The notes: generated by a model from the sequence alone, not told the origin. DNA of 13,133 nt from Ectocarpus siliculosus (GCA_000310025.1 FN648749.1:40978-54110), one strand, 5' to 3'; counted from the stretch's first letter, positions 1-8,063 are shown. Made by a program: numbers and translations.

Positions 1-11
1 TTCTGGAACGT

Positions 12-93
12 TCATGAAAGGTCTCATAGACTTTCATGATGAAATATTTCATGGACTTCCATGGACTTCCATGGACTTCCATGAAATATTTCA
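12..93. repeat. Palindrome cluster with a 10-bp tandem repeat
   Basis: A perfect 9-bp inverted repeat (TCATGAAAG at 12-20, CTTTCATGA at 31-39) has a 10-base loop. It is followed directly by the 14-bp perfect palindrome ATGAAATATTTCAT (39-52). Three tandem copies of ATGGACTTCC (51-80) come next, then a second copy of the TGAAATATTTCA palindrome (82-93). The tandem block is thus bracketed by two copies of one AT-rich palindrome. The function is unknown; it could be the end of a mobile element that extends left of the window. Confidence 0.75.
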
Positions 94-114
94 CCAAAAA
101 ATACTATAATGTAG

Positions 115-441
115 ATGACTGAGTATACGCGGCCGCCTCAAAACGCGGGATCCCGCGCGGCCAACCGCGACCCCAGCGGCAACGAGAAAATCTATCTCGA
201 AAACAAAAAACGATTTGAGGGGTACTATAGCGGGGGAATTGTGTCATTCGCGACGTTGTACGCCCTGCGGGCGATTCAACAGTCCGTGCGCACCCGCTAT
301 TCGCTTAAACGGTGCCCTGTTTGCCAACCTCATTTTGACTACCGTCATGGTTTCGATACGACAAAAATTCTGTCACAGAAGTATACGGACTGCCCGCGAA
401 ATAAAAACACCAGGAGACATGGTGACGGAAAAAGCGAATAA
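115..441 (+). CDS. Hypothetical small protein, 108 aa
   Basis: This is an open frame of 108 codons from an ATG at 115, with no family I recognise. The product is basic, and its middle is rich in Arg, Lys and Tyr. It contains a Cys-Pro-x-Cys pair at about residue 67 and a further Cys near residue 93, which could bind metal, but no complete finger is visible. An AT-rich TATA-like stretch (about 101-109) lies too close to the ATG to be its promoter. A 14-bp perfect palindrome (CGCGGGATCCCGCG, 144-157) sits inside the frame. The last codons run into the A-rich microsatellite that follows. Bases 301-321 match the head of the downstream array unit, so part of this ORF is repeat-derived. It may be a chance ORF or a fragment of a mobile element. 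Confidence 0.22.
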   Translation: MTEYTRPPQNAGSRAANRDPSGNEKIYLENKKRFEGYYSGGIVSFATLYALRAIQQSVRTRYSLKRCPVCQPHFDYRHGFDTTKILSQKYTDCPRNKNTRRHGDGKSE

Positions 442-479
442 AAAGCGAAAAAGCGAAAAAGCGAAAAAAGAAAAAAAAG
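424..479. repeat. A-rich microsatellite, GCGAAAAA-type
   Basis: Successive units of roughly GCGAAAAA / GCGAATAAAAA (for example AAAAGCGAAAAAGCGAAAAA at 431-450) decay into a run of eight A. On the minus strand this reads as T runs, which could terminate RNA polymerase III transcription. Confidence 0.8.
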
Positions 480-553
480 GGGGACTGGTAGGAGACTTGA
501 ACCCAGCTTCTCGCGTGTCAGAGATTAACATCTGCGACCATGGTCTGCATGTA

Positions 554-2213
554 GGCGTAGGCGGCTGTCCTCGGCCACTGCCTCACTCTGCGTAAGTTAC
601 TCGGATGCGGAGTGCACAAATGAAAACACAAATGATAGTCACTCGTACGGTGCCCTGTTATCGAGCGTGCGGCTGGCCTCGGCCACTGCCCTACTCTCGG
701 TAAGTTACTCGCATCCGGAGTGTAGAAACACACACATACAAAAACGATAGTCGCTTGTACGGTGCCCTGTTACCGAGCGTGAGGGTGGCTTTGGCCACTG
801 CCACACTCTCGGTAAGTTAGTCGGATCCGGAGTGCAAAAATGTTTACGCAAATGATAGCCGCTCGTACGGTGCCCTGTAACCGAGTGCGTGGCTGGCCTC
901 GGCCACTGCCACACTCTCGGTAGGTTAGTCGGATCCGGAGTGTAGAAACACATACATACATAGTCGCTTGTACGGTGCCCTGTTACCGAGTGTGAGGGTG
1001 GCTTTGGCCACTGCCACACTCACTCTCGGCAAGTTAGTCGGATTCGGAGTGCAAAAACGTATACGCAAACGATAGTCGCTTGTACGGTGCCCTGTTTACC
1101 GGGTGCATGACTGGCCTCGGCCACCGCCTCACTCTCGGTAAGTTAGTCGGATCCGGAGTGTAGAAACAAGTACATGATTGTCACTTGTACGGTGCCCTGT
1201 TACCGAGTGTCGGCTGGCTTTGGCCACTGCCTCACTCTCGGTAAGGTAGTCGGATCCGGAGTGCAAAAAATGGAAACAAAAATGATGGTCACTCGTTCGG
1301 TGCCCTGTTATCGAGCGTGCGGCTGGCTTCGACCACTTCCTCAGTCTCGGTAAGTTAGTCGGATCCGGAGTGTAGAAACACATACATACAAAACCGATTG
1401 TCGCTTGTACGGTGCCCTGTTACCGAGCGTGAGGGTGGCTTTGGCCACTGCCACACTCTCGGTAAGTTTGTCGGATCCGGAGTGCAAAAATGTATACGCA
1501 AATGATAGCCGCTCGCACGGTGCCCTGTTACCGAGTGCGCGGCTGGCCTCGGCCACTGCCACACTCTCGGCAAGTTAGTCGGACCCGGAGTGCAGAAACG
1601 AATACATACAAAAACGATAGTCGCTTGTACGGTGCCCTGTTACCGAGCGTGAAGTTGTTTTTTGCCACTTGCCACGCTCTCGGTAGGTAAGTCGGATCCG
1701 GAGTGCAAAAAATATCTACAACACGACAAGTCGCGTGTACGGTGCCCTGTTACCGAGCGTGCGGCTGGCTTCGGCCATTGCCATACCCTCGGTAGGTTAG
1801 TCGGATCCGGAGTGCAACAAACATGCACATGCAAAAATGATAGTCACTTTTACGGTGCCCTGTTTACCGAGCGTGCGGCTGGCCTCGGCCACTGCCACAC
1901 CCTCGGTAAGTTGGTGGGATCCGGAGTTCAGAACTGATAGTCGCTTGTACGGTGCCCTGTTACCAAGCATGAGGCTTGCATTGGCCGCTGCCACGCTCTC
2001 GGTGTGATAGTCGGATCCGGAGTGTATCTACAAAAATTATCGTCGCTTGTACGGTGCCCTGTTCCCGAGCTCCGCTCGGAATAGGCTGATGATGATGATT
2101 CCCTGTACGGTGCCCTGTTACTGAGCGTGCGGCTAGCCTTCAGCCAGCGCCGCACCCTCGGTAGATTAGTCGGATCTGAAGTACATTTAAACATAGAACT
2201 GTTCAGTCGCTTG
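554..2213. repeat. Tandem array of about 15 units of 97-113 bp with internal palindrome
   Basis: The core ACGGTGCCCTGTT (with small variants) starts at 647, 759, 867, 972, 1084, 1189, 1297, 1409, 1517, 1629, 1739, 1852, 1949, 2051 and 2107, giving spacings of 112, 108, 105, 112, 105, 108, 112, 108, 112, 110, 113, 97, 102 and 56. A coreless partial unit begins near 554. A further unit head (TCGCTTG, 2206-2212) is cut off by the retroelement side. A stray unit head also occurs at 301-321. Within each unit an imperfect palindrome of about 40 bases runs from CCGAG(C/T)GTG..GGCTGGCC to GGCCACTGCCACACTCTCGG. It is followed by a GTAAGT-like site, GTCGGATCCGGAGTG, and a variable A-rich linker. The sequences around 759-970 and 1409-1620 match closely, which implies a six-unit higher-order period of 650 bp. 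Periods that are not consistently multiples of three argue against coding. Confidence 0.95.
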
Positions 2214-2301
2214 CGCGACACCCATGGTACTACGCGCAAGGTTAGCAAATATTTTTTCGTCGCCCGAAACATTTTCAACATGGCCAGATATGCCACCGTG
2301 A

Positions 2302-3747
2302 GCCGCCACGAGGCCGCGGGCCACCCGGTCGTCATCCCGTACGAACTCGCGGGGTGGGGGGGCGACGGGCTCAACGTCGGCGAGACCGTCGGCACGCTCA
2401 TCAGCTCGGTCCGGCGCAGGGCGGGCGGCCACCCGCTCTAGCCCCCGTCCGAATCGTCGGGGGGCCGCTTCGCGCCGTGCAGCACCCACCGCCCGTTCAC
2501 AGTCCGAGGGGCCGTCACCACTGGCGGCCCTGCAGACCCAGCTGCAAGAGCTCACCGCAAGATTGGAGCAGCGTGAGGATGAACACCGCGGGGTCGTCGA
2601 CCAGATGCTAGCTCAAATTGACGATCTCGCCATCACCAATCTCGGCAGCAGCGGCGTGCAGGGTCCGTCGAGGAAGGTTAAGCTAGTGGGGACGTCGGAG
2701 CTGCCGCCCGCTGCCGCCACACCGGCGCCACCATCCGCGGCCATGTCGAAGATGGCTCTGAAGGAAGATATGGCGGCCTGGAAGCACCTGCGCACGCGCA
2801 TGGCTTGGATAGTGCTAGCGCGACGCCCGGTCACGGAAACTCTGTCGGCGTTCGAGTGGCAGGCAAGCTTCCCGGACGTCCACGTCACCTCACAAGTCGC
2901 GTCCACACTGAACGCGTTTTCATGCTTCCGCGTCGTGGACTGGCGTCTGGTATCCGATCACAGTAGAGCCAGGGGCGACATCGACGAGTCTTACGAGATC
3001 ATGGTGGAAGCTATTCTCCAAGTCTTGGGCAACGGTATCACCGCCAGCGAGAGCCTCGCCCGGCTCCACATCCTCTCGGACACCCTCCAGGGGGGATACA
3101 AGGACGTCCGTGCCCATCTCCGCCAGCACCGCGACCAGTAGCGGGTCGAGGGCAACAGGGATCGACTGCTATAATTTACCGACGAGGATTTCAAGACATT
3201 CGCTAACGAGTGGTTTACGGCCGCGATCATCATCAAAGGTCTGCATGTCGTTGCACCCCCCGTCGGCGTCGAACACTACCCTCCAGTGCCCACACCCAAG
3301 TTTACTCGCACAAGGAACTTCACCGCGACGGGGGGGCTGGGCAATGCCACCTTCTTTCGGCCGCTCCCCTCACCCGCCATCATGGCGCCGACCAAGCGCA
3401 CGCGAAAGGAGGCGCCAGCATCCGAAGGCAAGACACCATGGACGAACGGCGGGTACCACCGTAGCGAGACACGGCCATGCTTTGCACACGCCTCCGGAGG
3501 ATGCACAAACCTCACTTGCCGATATGTGCACTCCAAGGTCCCCGCCCAGGACGGTGGGAAGCGGCAACCTTCATCGTCGGGACCCCGCGGGGGTTCCACC
3601 GGGGGCGCCCGCGGCCATCATGGTCGGAGCAGAGGTGAAACCGGGGACGGGAGCGGAAGCGGTGCGGGCAGCACCGTCGGGGGCAACAGTGACAGGCCCA
3701 AGGCTTCTTTCTTCTTCCGGTCCGACAAAGGCGGGAAGAACAACTAG
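2302..3747 (+). pseudogene. Gag-like nucleocapsid protein of the DIRS-like element, with two internal stops
   Basis: One frame stays open from 2302 to 3747 (481 codons) apart from TAG at 3139-3141 and TAA at 3172-3174. Protein similarity cannot be checked, but the same frame resumes with sensible composition, so I read one broken gene. The N-terminal part is low-complexity Arg/Ser/Ala. A probable coiled coil with leucine heptads spans about 2515-2610. A helical, Gag-like central region follows, to about 3140. Near the C terminus (3478-3531) lies a finger with spacing C-x7-C-x4-C-x3-H, then a Gly/Ser/Arg-rich tail. CCCH-type fingers are common at the end of retroelement Gag proteins and suggest RNA binding. 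No ATG opens the frame; the first in-frame ATG is at 2605. An overlapping frame begins at an ATG in good context (AACATGG, 2280) and ends at 2441, so the original start may lie there with a later frameshift. Confidence 0.7.
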
Positions 3748-5955
3748 GGGCGCGGGCCCTCCCGAGCAGAGGGAGGGCCTACCTCAGGTGTGGATGAGGA
3801 TGCACGAGACTTCAGCGACGCGATTGCAGTCCTAGTAGCGGCCAGCGAGCCGGCGGCAGTACGGGAATCTTTGTTTCATGTTGCTGAGATGTGTTTGGCC
3901 TTTCTCCACAAGCACGCTGGAAACTTCGCCTGCATGTACACACGCTAGAAGACGTACTGTCGATACCCCGAGTAGACCCCATACGGGTACGCGAATGGTT
4001 TGGAGGGATCAAAGGCTTTCCCCTGGTTGACTTACTAGTGCAGTCATTCGAGTCCCAGTGCCGGTCGCGGAGGGCGGCGACCTCGACGCCGCCCTGGAGT
4101 ACGGTAATCATAGATCCGCATTACACCATGACGCGCACATCCTTGCTAAGGTTAGGGATAATGTCCAGTACGGCAGAGTCTCCGTCTTCCCCAAAGTTGC
4201 GGCATGTCAGATTGTGGGCCTGCGCGTATCGCCGCTTGGCGTGGTCGTTAACCCGAAGAAAGCGCGGATAATCAATGATCTGCGTTTGTCAGGAATGAAC
4301 CTAGATACGGATACAAACGCCCCAAAGTGTAAACTGGGTCACGTATTCCGTGAGGTAGTGTGACGTGTGCTTTACCTGTACAACGATTTCATTCGTACTG
4401 CAACCGGACCAACCCCTGCGATTCTGATCTCAAAATTCGATTCCAAAGACGCCTTCCGGCAAGTATCCGTGGAGAGAGGGCGTTCCCCGACATTCGATTA
4501 CGCTTCGGTGATGTCATCGTGGTGGATCGGCAGCTGCATTTCGGGTGGAACCTTAGCGCTCAGTATTTCTGTTTGTGCACGGACGCTATCGAAAATTCCT
4601 ACAGCAATACGACCGTCGACACAGCAGTTGTAACGTCACACGGTCGATCGGCCACGGCTCACGTTCGAGTCTTGCCCGCAGCCGAGGTAGCACAGACCCA
4701 CCTTCCAGCGATGTGTGTGCTCCCTTCGGGGACAGGTGGGGGAGTAGACGACCCCTTTTACGCTCGAGCATACGTTGACGACGTTCTTGGCGTTGAAGTG
4801 CACTTCGATCAACCTCGCAATGACCGGTGCCTGATAGCGTCCACGTCTCTAGGCTCAGATCACTCTAGGCTGTTCGGTGATAGGCCGCCTGGTTTCCCCC
4901 CTCTGTTTTCATCGAGCAAACTCACATCGTGGGAGTCCAGCTTGGAGGTACTTGGTTGGGTAATAGATACCAAAGCGATGTCGATCTCTGTGCCCCAAAC
5001 GAACCTCGTCCTGATTCATGACATGCTGGCTGATAGGTCGTCCGTAGCACCGCCAGAGAAAACGATGTGCGGTCCCTAATGGGCAAGCTCCTCAACCTGT
5101 GCAAGGTAGTCCGCCCCGGCAAATTCTTTGTGCGGCGGATGCTTAACCAGTTGGGGTTACCACCGGCTCGACCGGGGGACGACAACCTTTCTAGATGGGG
5201 GGGTTCACAGGGCTGCAGCCGGATCCTTACATTAGGTCCAGAGTTCCGTTCGGATGTTTCGTTTTGGCTCATGATGGTCGAGGGGGCGTTGGGTTCTGAC
5301 AGGCAAGGGCGGCTCCAGATGCCGTTGTACAGTTTCTATCTCCAACCACACTGCGGTACGTTATGGAGCGACGCTAGCGGGGATGCGATGGGCGGTTACT
5401 GTTTAGATGTGGGATGCGATGGACTTCCCTACCGACGTCAGACAACGTCTGCCCCACGACGTCATGGGGAGGGACGACCTCAGTATCAATCTCCTGGAAT
5501 TACTCGGGATGGTAATCACAGCATGGGCATTCACGGTAGACGCAGGCGCCACGCCTGAGTACCAGGGACCGAGCATTCTCATGAGAGGGGACGACATGAG
5601 CGCCATGCATTGGTGTACCCAATGCAGAGGGGCCACAGAGCCGAGGTTGGGAACATTGATGCGAATGGTGGGATGTTTAGAGATGCGGAGCGGTTGGTGT
5701 TTCAGAGCGCGTCATGTACGAGGCATTTCCAATACCCTCGCGGACGGAATATCTATATGGGACCATGACCGTATCGCCCCCAACCTCCACGCGTTCCGAC
5801 CGGATATTCAGTGGCAGGTGCAAGAACTGGGGCAGGCAGGACGGGATCTAGTCTCCGCCATCTTGGCATCCAGCTCGTCGGCCAATCAGTTGCTCCTTCG
5901 TCTCGACGCACTCACGCGTCGGGTTTCAAATCTTGGTGCACGTTTCGAGGGATAA
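3748..5955 (+). pseudogene. Reverse transcriptase-RNase H polyprotein of the DIRS-like element, frameshifted
   Basis: This polyprotein copies element RNA into DNA and degrades the RNA strand. The N-terminal part stays in the Gag frame past its stop, to TAG at 3946-3948. The frame then changes near 3945, 4050, 4500, 5065 and 5410, and a TGA at 4361-4363 interrupts motif-bearing sequence, probably CGA to TGA. Legible RT motifs are the motif A Asp in KFDSKDAFRQV (Asp codon 4439-4441), LHFGW (4534-4548) and the catalytic YVDD box (4771-4782). The thumb/connection region includes GKLLNLCKVVRPGKFFVRR. RNase H follows with Asp in WSDASGDAMGG (5370-5372), Glu in LLELLGM (5497-5499), Asp in MRGDD (5590-5592) and Asp in NTLADGI (5743-5745). 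The stop at 5955 is probably the natural end, because the recombinase frame already overlaps there. Confidence 0.88.
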
Positions 5956-6966
5956 CAGAGAAGCCGCGGTTTTCCCCCCTGGCGTTTCAGATGACCGCAG
6001 CGTGTGGGAACTGATCGATTTTTCCGCATGGTGTTTTGTGATACATAGGAAACAACTCCGCTAGTACGATATCAGGGAAGCTTGCAGCGGCGCAGTTCCA
6101 CCACAGAGTTGAAGCATCTGTCGAGCTGGACATCTCGTCGCCGTTGCTGAAGTGTGCGTTGCGGGGGATCGTCTGGAACCACGTGGCTATGGGCACCACG
6201 CGTCGTGAGCACCTACCTGTATCCTGGCGCATGCTGTGCGACGGGGAAGGCAGGATCCCAAGTTGGGGAGCAGGCGGTCGGGTCATGTGGCTGTGTTTGG
6301 GTCTCAGTTTCTTTTTCAGTACCCGCTCCGACGAGATCTTTCCAAACAACGCTGGGGTCATACACGCGTCTCACTGTCTCACGCGGGCCGACGTAGCCTT
6401 GTCTTCTGGCAATGAGCAACTCAACTTCCGCAACTACCGCAAGGCAGACCGGCTAGAGTTAGTTGCGGTTCCGAGGACACAAGGGCGATCAGGATGAGAG
6501 AGGCAACAGTCGTGTACGCACGCGGGATCACGTTAGGGGACCGCAGTCGGGTGTAAGAGCGAGCGGCGGGGCAGTCGCTCTTGTTGTGGAGCTTTTATCG
6601 TGTCATGCGACGTTGCCCGACTCCGCACCGTTATCGTCATTCCGCGAGAAGGGAGGGGCGGGAAGGGTAGTGAAGTACAGCAGAGCACTGAGTGCGTTGA
6701 GAGACGTGGTCACTAAGTCTGGACGAAACCCCCGTCTCTACGGATTGCATTCATTGCGTATCGGGGGGGCTACAGCCTTGGCTTCAGGATGCGACATTTC
6801 TGAGCGAGTAATTCAGAGGGAAGGAAAATGGTCATCAGACGTATACAAGCAGAATGCTAAGAACAATTTGGAAGACTCGCGACGTGTGTGGCGAAAACTG
6901 ACGAATGGGAGTAGGTCACAAATGAGACAGCCGGGGGAAGGGACGATATGGGAAACGAAGAGTTGA
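5811..6966 (+). pseudogene. Tyrosine recombinase of the DIRS-like element, frameshifted
   Basis: This is the integrase of DIRS elements, a phage-integrase-fold enzyme that joins the circular DNA copy to the target through a tyrosine-DNA bond. The N-terminal DNA-binding part (SSRRTHASGFKSWCTFR, about 5890-5945) overlaps the RNase H end in another frame, as in DIRS elements generally. Frame changes occur near 5988, 6048 and 6465. The catalytic R-H-x-x-R-Y set is intact: Arg in STRSDEIF (6324-6326), His and Arg in HSLRIGGA (6748-6750 and 6757-6759), and Tyr in DVYKQN (6844-6846). A Trp (GKWSSD) takes the usual His/Trp position before the Tyr. The 6463-6966 block is an uninterrupted 167-codon C-terminal catalytic half. 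No N-terminal ATG is visible in the frame. All active-site residues survive despite the breaks, which suggests recent decay or sequencing indels. Confidence 0.9.
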
Positions 6967-7451
6967 CTGCACGTGGGCGGCGGTCTGGAGTAGACCTCGG
7001 TGTTGGATGTGGTTGAATGGTCGAGTACCATTTGAGGACTCGGTCATTCCGGACCCCTGCATGCAGTAGCAGTAGTCGGATATCCCCGACTGGATACAAT
7101 AGCTGACTTGCGAGCAGAGTGAGAGAGAGAGACAGGTTTTGGAGGAGGAATCAGGCGCGACGCTGGGGTGTTGCTAGCGCCGGTTCTTACCCCCCTTCTT
7201 TCTCTCTCTCTCCACCCTTGGTGATCTAGACAACCGATAATGATGAATCTACTCGAAAGGAAAACAACAAAAGCTAAGTTTGTTGTCGAAGACGGAATAA
7301 ACTGACGTTTGTTGTTGTAACGTAAGAGCTGAAACGCAATCATTGTTGCAAAACCGGGGCCACATACGTGTAGAGCGCATTTGCGTGCACCCTGAACCTT
7401 TGGACACCAATGGAGAGAGCACACGTGTGCCGTAGTCGTCGATTGCTGCGC
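6967..7451. other. Non-coding stretch right of the retroelement
   Basis: I see no convincing gene here. It probably holds the element's 3' untranslated region and terminus, but no copy of it was found on the left side. Small structures are an AGTCGG...CCGACT inverted repeat around 7073-7092, and a purine tract (GTGAGAGAGAGAGACA, 7119-7134) facing a matching pyrimidine tract (TTTCTCTCTCTCTCC, 7199-7213), which could pair as a hairpin or form triplex-prone DNA. AT-rich sequence from 7225 to 7330 is unremarkable. Confidence 0.5.
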
Positions 7452-7721
7452 TCATGAGCGCGAAAGAGGACCTCGGAGTACGTGAGCACGCCGAAGGATT
7501 GAAGCGCTGGCCAACACAGACAGGTGGCCACAGGACGTAGTGATTTCTCCCGCCCTCCCACCCCTTTTCTTTCGAAGGTGGGGGTTGCAGGGACAAACCC
7601 AGTGTTTCGGTCCCTTCTTGAAGACAGGTCCGATGCCATCAACACCTCGTAAGACCTCAGGAATGCTACTATCTGTGGCACTGCCCTCTTCCTCGAGCAG
7701 TGATCGTTCGGCGGCAGACAT
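7452..7721 (-). CDS. Hypothetical acidic-to-basic small protein, 89 aa or first exon
   Basis: An ATG at 7721 (context GCCATGT) opens a frame that reads MSAAERSLLEEEGSATDSS and continues with a PEVLRGVDGIGPVFKK segment and a Cys pair in WVCPCNPHL, then a basic RKKRGG stretch. The beginning is acidic and looks like a natural protein start. I recognise no family. The last third, after the basic stretch, is Ser/Arg-rich and may be intron or untranslated sequence. A TATA-like CATATAAG lies about 140 bases upstream on the same strand, with a poly-C tract just beyond it. The opposite strand also has an open frame here (7540-7803), and codon third-position composition does not decide between them, so the strand is uncertain. 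Confidence 0.3.
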   Translation of the reverse strand: MSAAERSLLEEEGSATDSSIPEVLRGVDGIGPVFKKGPKHWVCPCNPHLRKKRGGRAGEITTSCGHLSVLASASILRRAHVLRGPLSRS

Positions 7722-7859
7722 GGCCTCCAAGATACGGGCGCACACGCGCACACTGGCTGTGTGTAGGTTGCCGGGCGCGCGAGCGCGCGAGCGCAGTGAA
7801 TAAAGAGCGCGAAAAGTGTCGAAACCCCGGGGACTTGGTCAAAATGTCCCCTCCGGCGA

Positions 7860-7867
7860 CTTATATG
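7860..7867 (-). promoter_or_regulatory. TATA-like element upstream of the minus-strand ORF
   Basis: On the minus strand the sequence is CATATAAG in GC-rich surroundings, 139 bases before the ATG at 7721. A start site about 30 bases downstream would leave a leader of roughly 110 bases. This is inferred from position and motif only. Confidence 0.25.
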
Positions 7868-7873
7868 GCCCAT

Positions 7874-7891
7874 CCCCCCCCCCCCCCCCCC
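7874..7891. repeat. Poly-C tract, 18 bases
   Basis: An uninterrupted run of 18 C follows CAT at 7871-7873. G-runs on the opposite strand could form a quadruplex, and the length is likely to be unreliable in sequencing. Confidence 0.95.
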
Positions 7892-7955
7892 AGCGACCAA
7901 GATTGCAGCGTAGCCCAGGGGTGTTCCGACATTTCCATATGGAGGTCCCCTTGCA

Positions 7956-8063
7956 GCCATGGCTGATGGGCAAAATGTATATGTTGCCCCAACTTGCCCC
8001 CCGGGGGGGATTGGTGTCTAAATCCTTCCCCGTCTATATCTGCGCCCACAAGGCGCCCATCGA
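7956..8063. repeat. Direct repeat copy 1, 108 bp
   Basis: It begins GCCATGGCTGATGGG, passes through TTGCCCCAACTTGCCCCCCG, and ends CGCCCACAAGGCGCCCATCGA. It matches the copy at 8148-8256 along its whole length with scattered substitutions. The repeat start-to-start distance is 192 bp. It contains a GC-rich near-palindrome, CCCCCCGGGGGGG. The pair lies upstream of the possible minus-strand gene at 7452-7721. Confidence 0.92.

Larger units (their letters stand above)
2214..6966 (+). mobile_element. DIRS-like tyrosine-recombinase retrotransposon, degenerate
   Basis: The order Gag, then reverse transcriptase with RNase H, then tyrosine recombinase, all on one strand, is diagnostic of the DIRS order of retrotransposons. 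These replicate through an RNA copy and integrate with a tyrosine recombinase instead of a DDE integrase. The coding core is about 4.7 kb, within the usual range. The left limit is inferred from the point where the tandem array breaks inside a unit (about 2213). The right limit is only the last recombinase stop. I could not find the split direct or inverted terminal repeats expected of the order, so the true ends are unresolved and may be lost. Many stops and frameshifts make this copy non-autonomous as sequenced. A perfect 8-bp inverted repeat (CTTGCGCG 2210-2217, CGCGCAAG 2233-2240) marks the left junction. Confidence 0.85.

Noticed and set aside
480-600. A tRNA gene on the minus strand
   Set aside because: The T-arm region forms only three base pairs and no acceptor or D stem can be drawn. 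Only promoter-like boxes remain, reported as a weak finding.
518-1994. Several minus-strand ORFs of 60-104 codons across the array, with recurring peptides of LHSGSD and GNRAPYKR type
   Set aside because: They are translations of the tandem repeat. The same peptide appears in different frames because unit lengths (105, 108, 112) do not keep a common frame, and none has an independent start or conserved frame.
554-2213. CRISPR array
   Set aside because: The conserved part is most of each 105-113 bp unit, with degenerate short linkers, no 20-45 bp repeat alternating with unique spacers, no cas genes, and eukaryotic context.
2187-2555. 122-codon minus-strand ORF opposite the Gag start
   Set aside because: It is antisense to the retroelement and its Arg/Ala-rich composition mirrors the GC-rich Gag N-terminal coding sequence.
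3110-3835. 241-codon plus-strand ORF overlapping the Gag end
   Set aside because: It is in a different frame from the CCCH finger and the broken Gag frame. It is Pro/Arg/Ser-rich, as expected for an off-frame reading of GC-rich DNA.
7340-7960. 206-codon minus-strand ORF
   Set aside because: It reads through a poly-C tract as polyglycine and through a repeat copy, and has mixed composition. The shorter frame at 7452-7721 has a more natural protein start.
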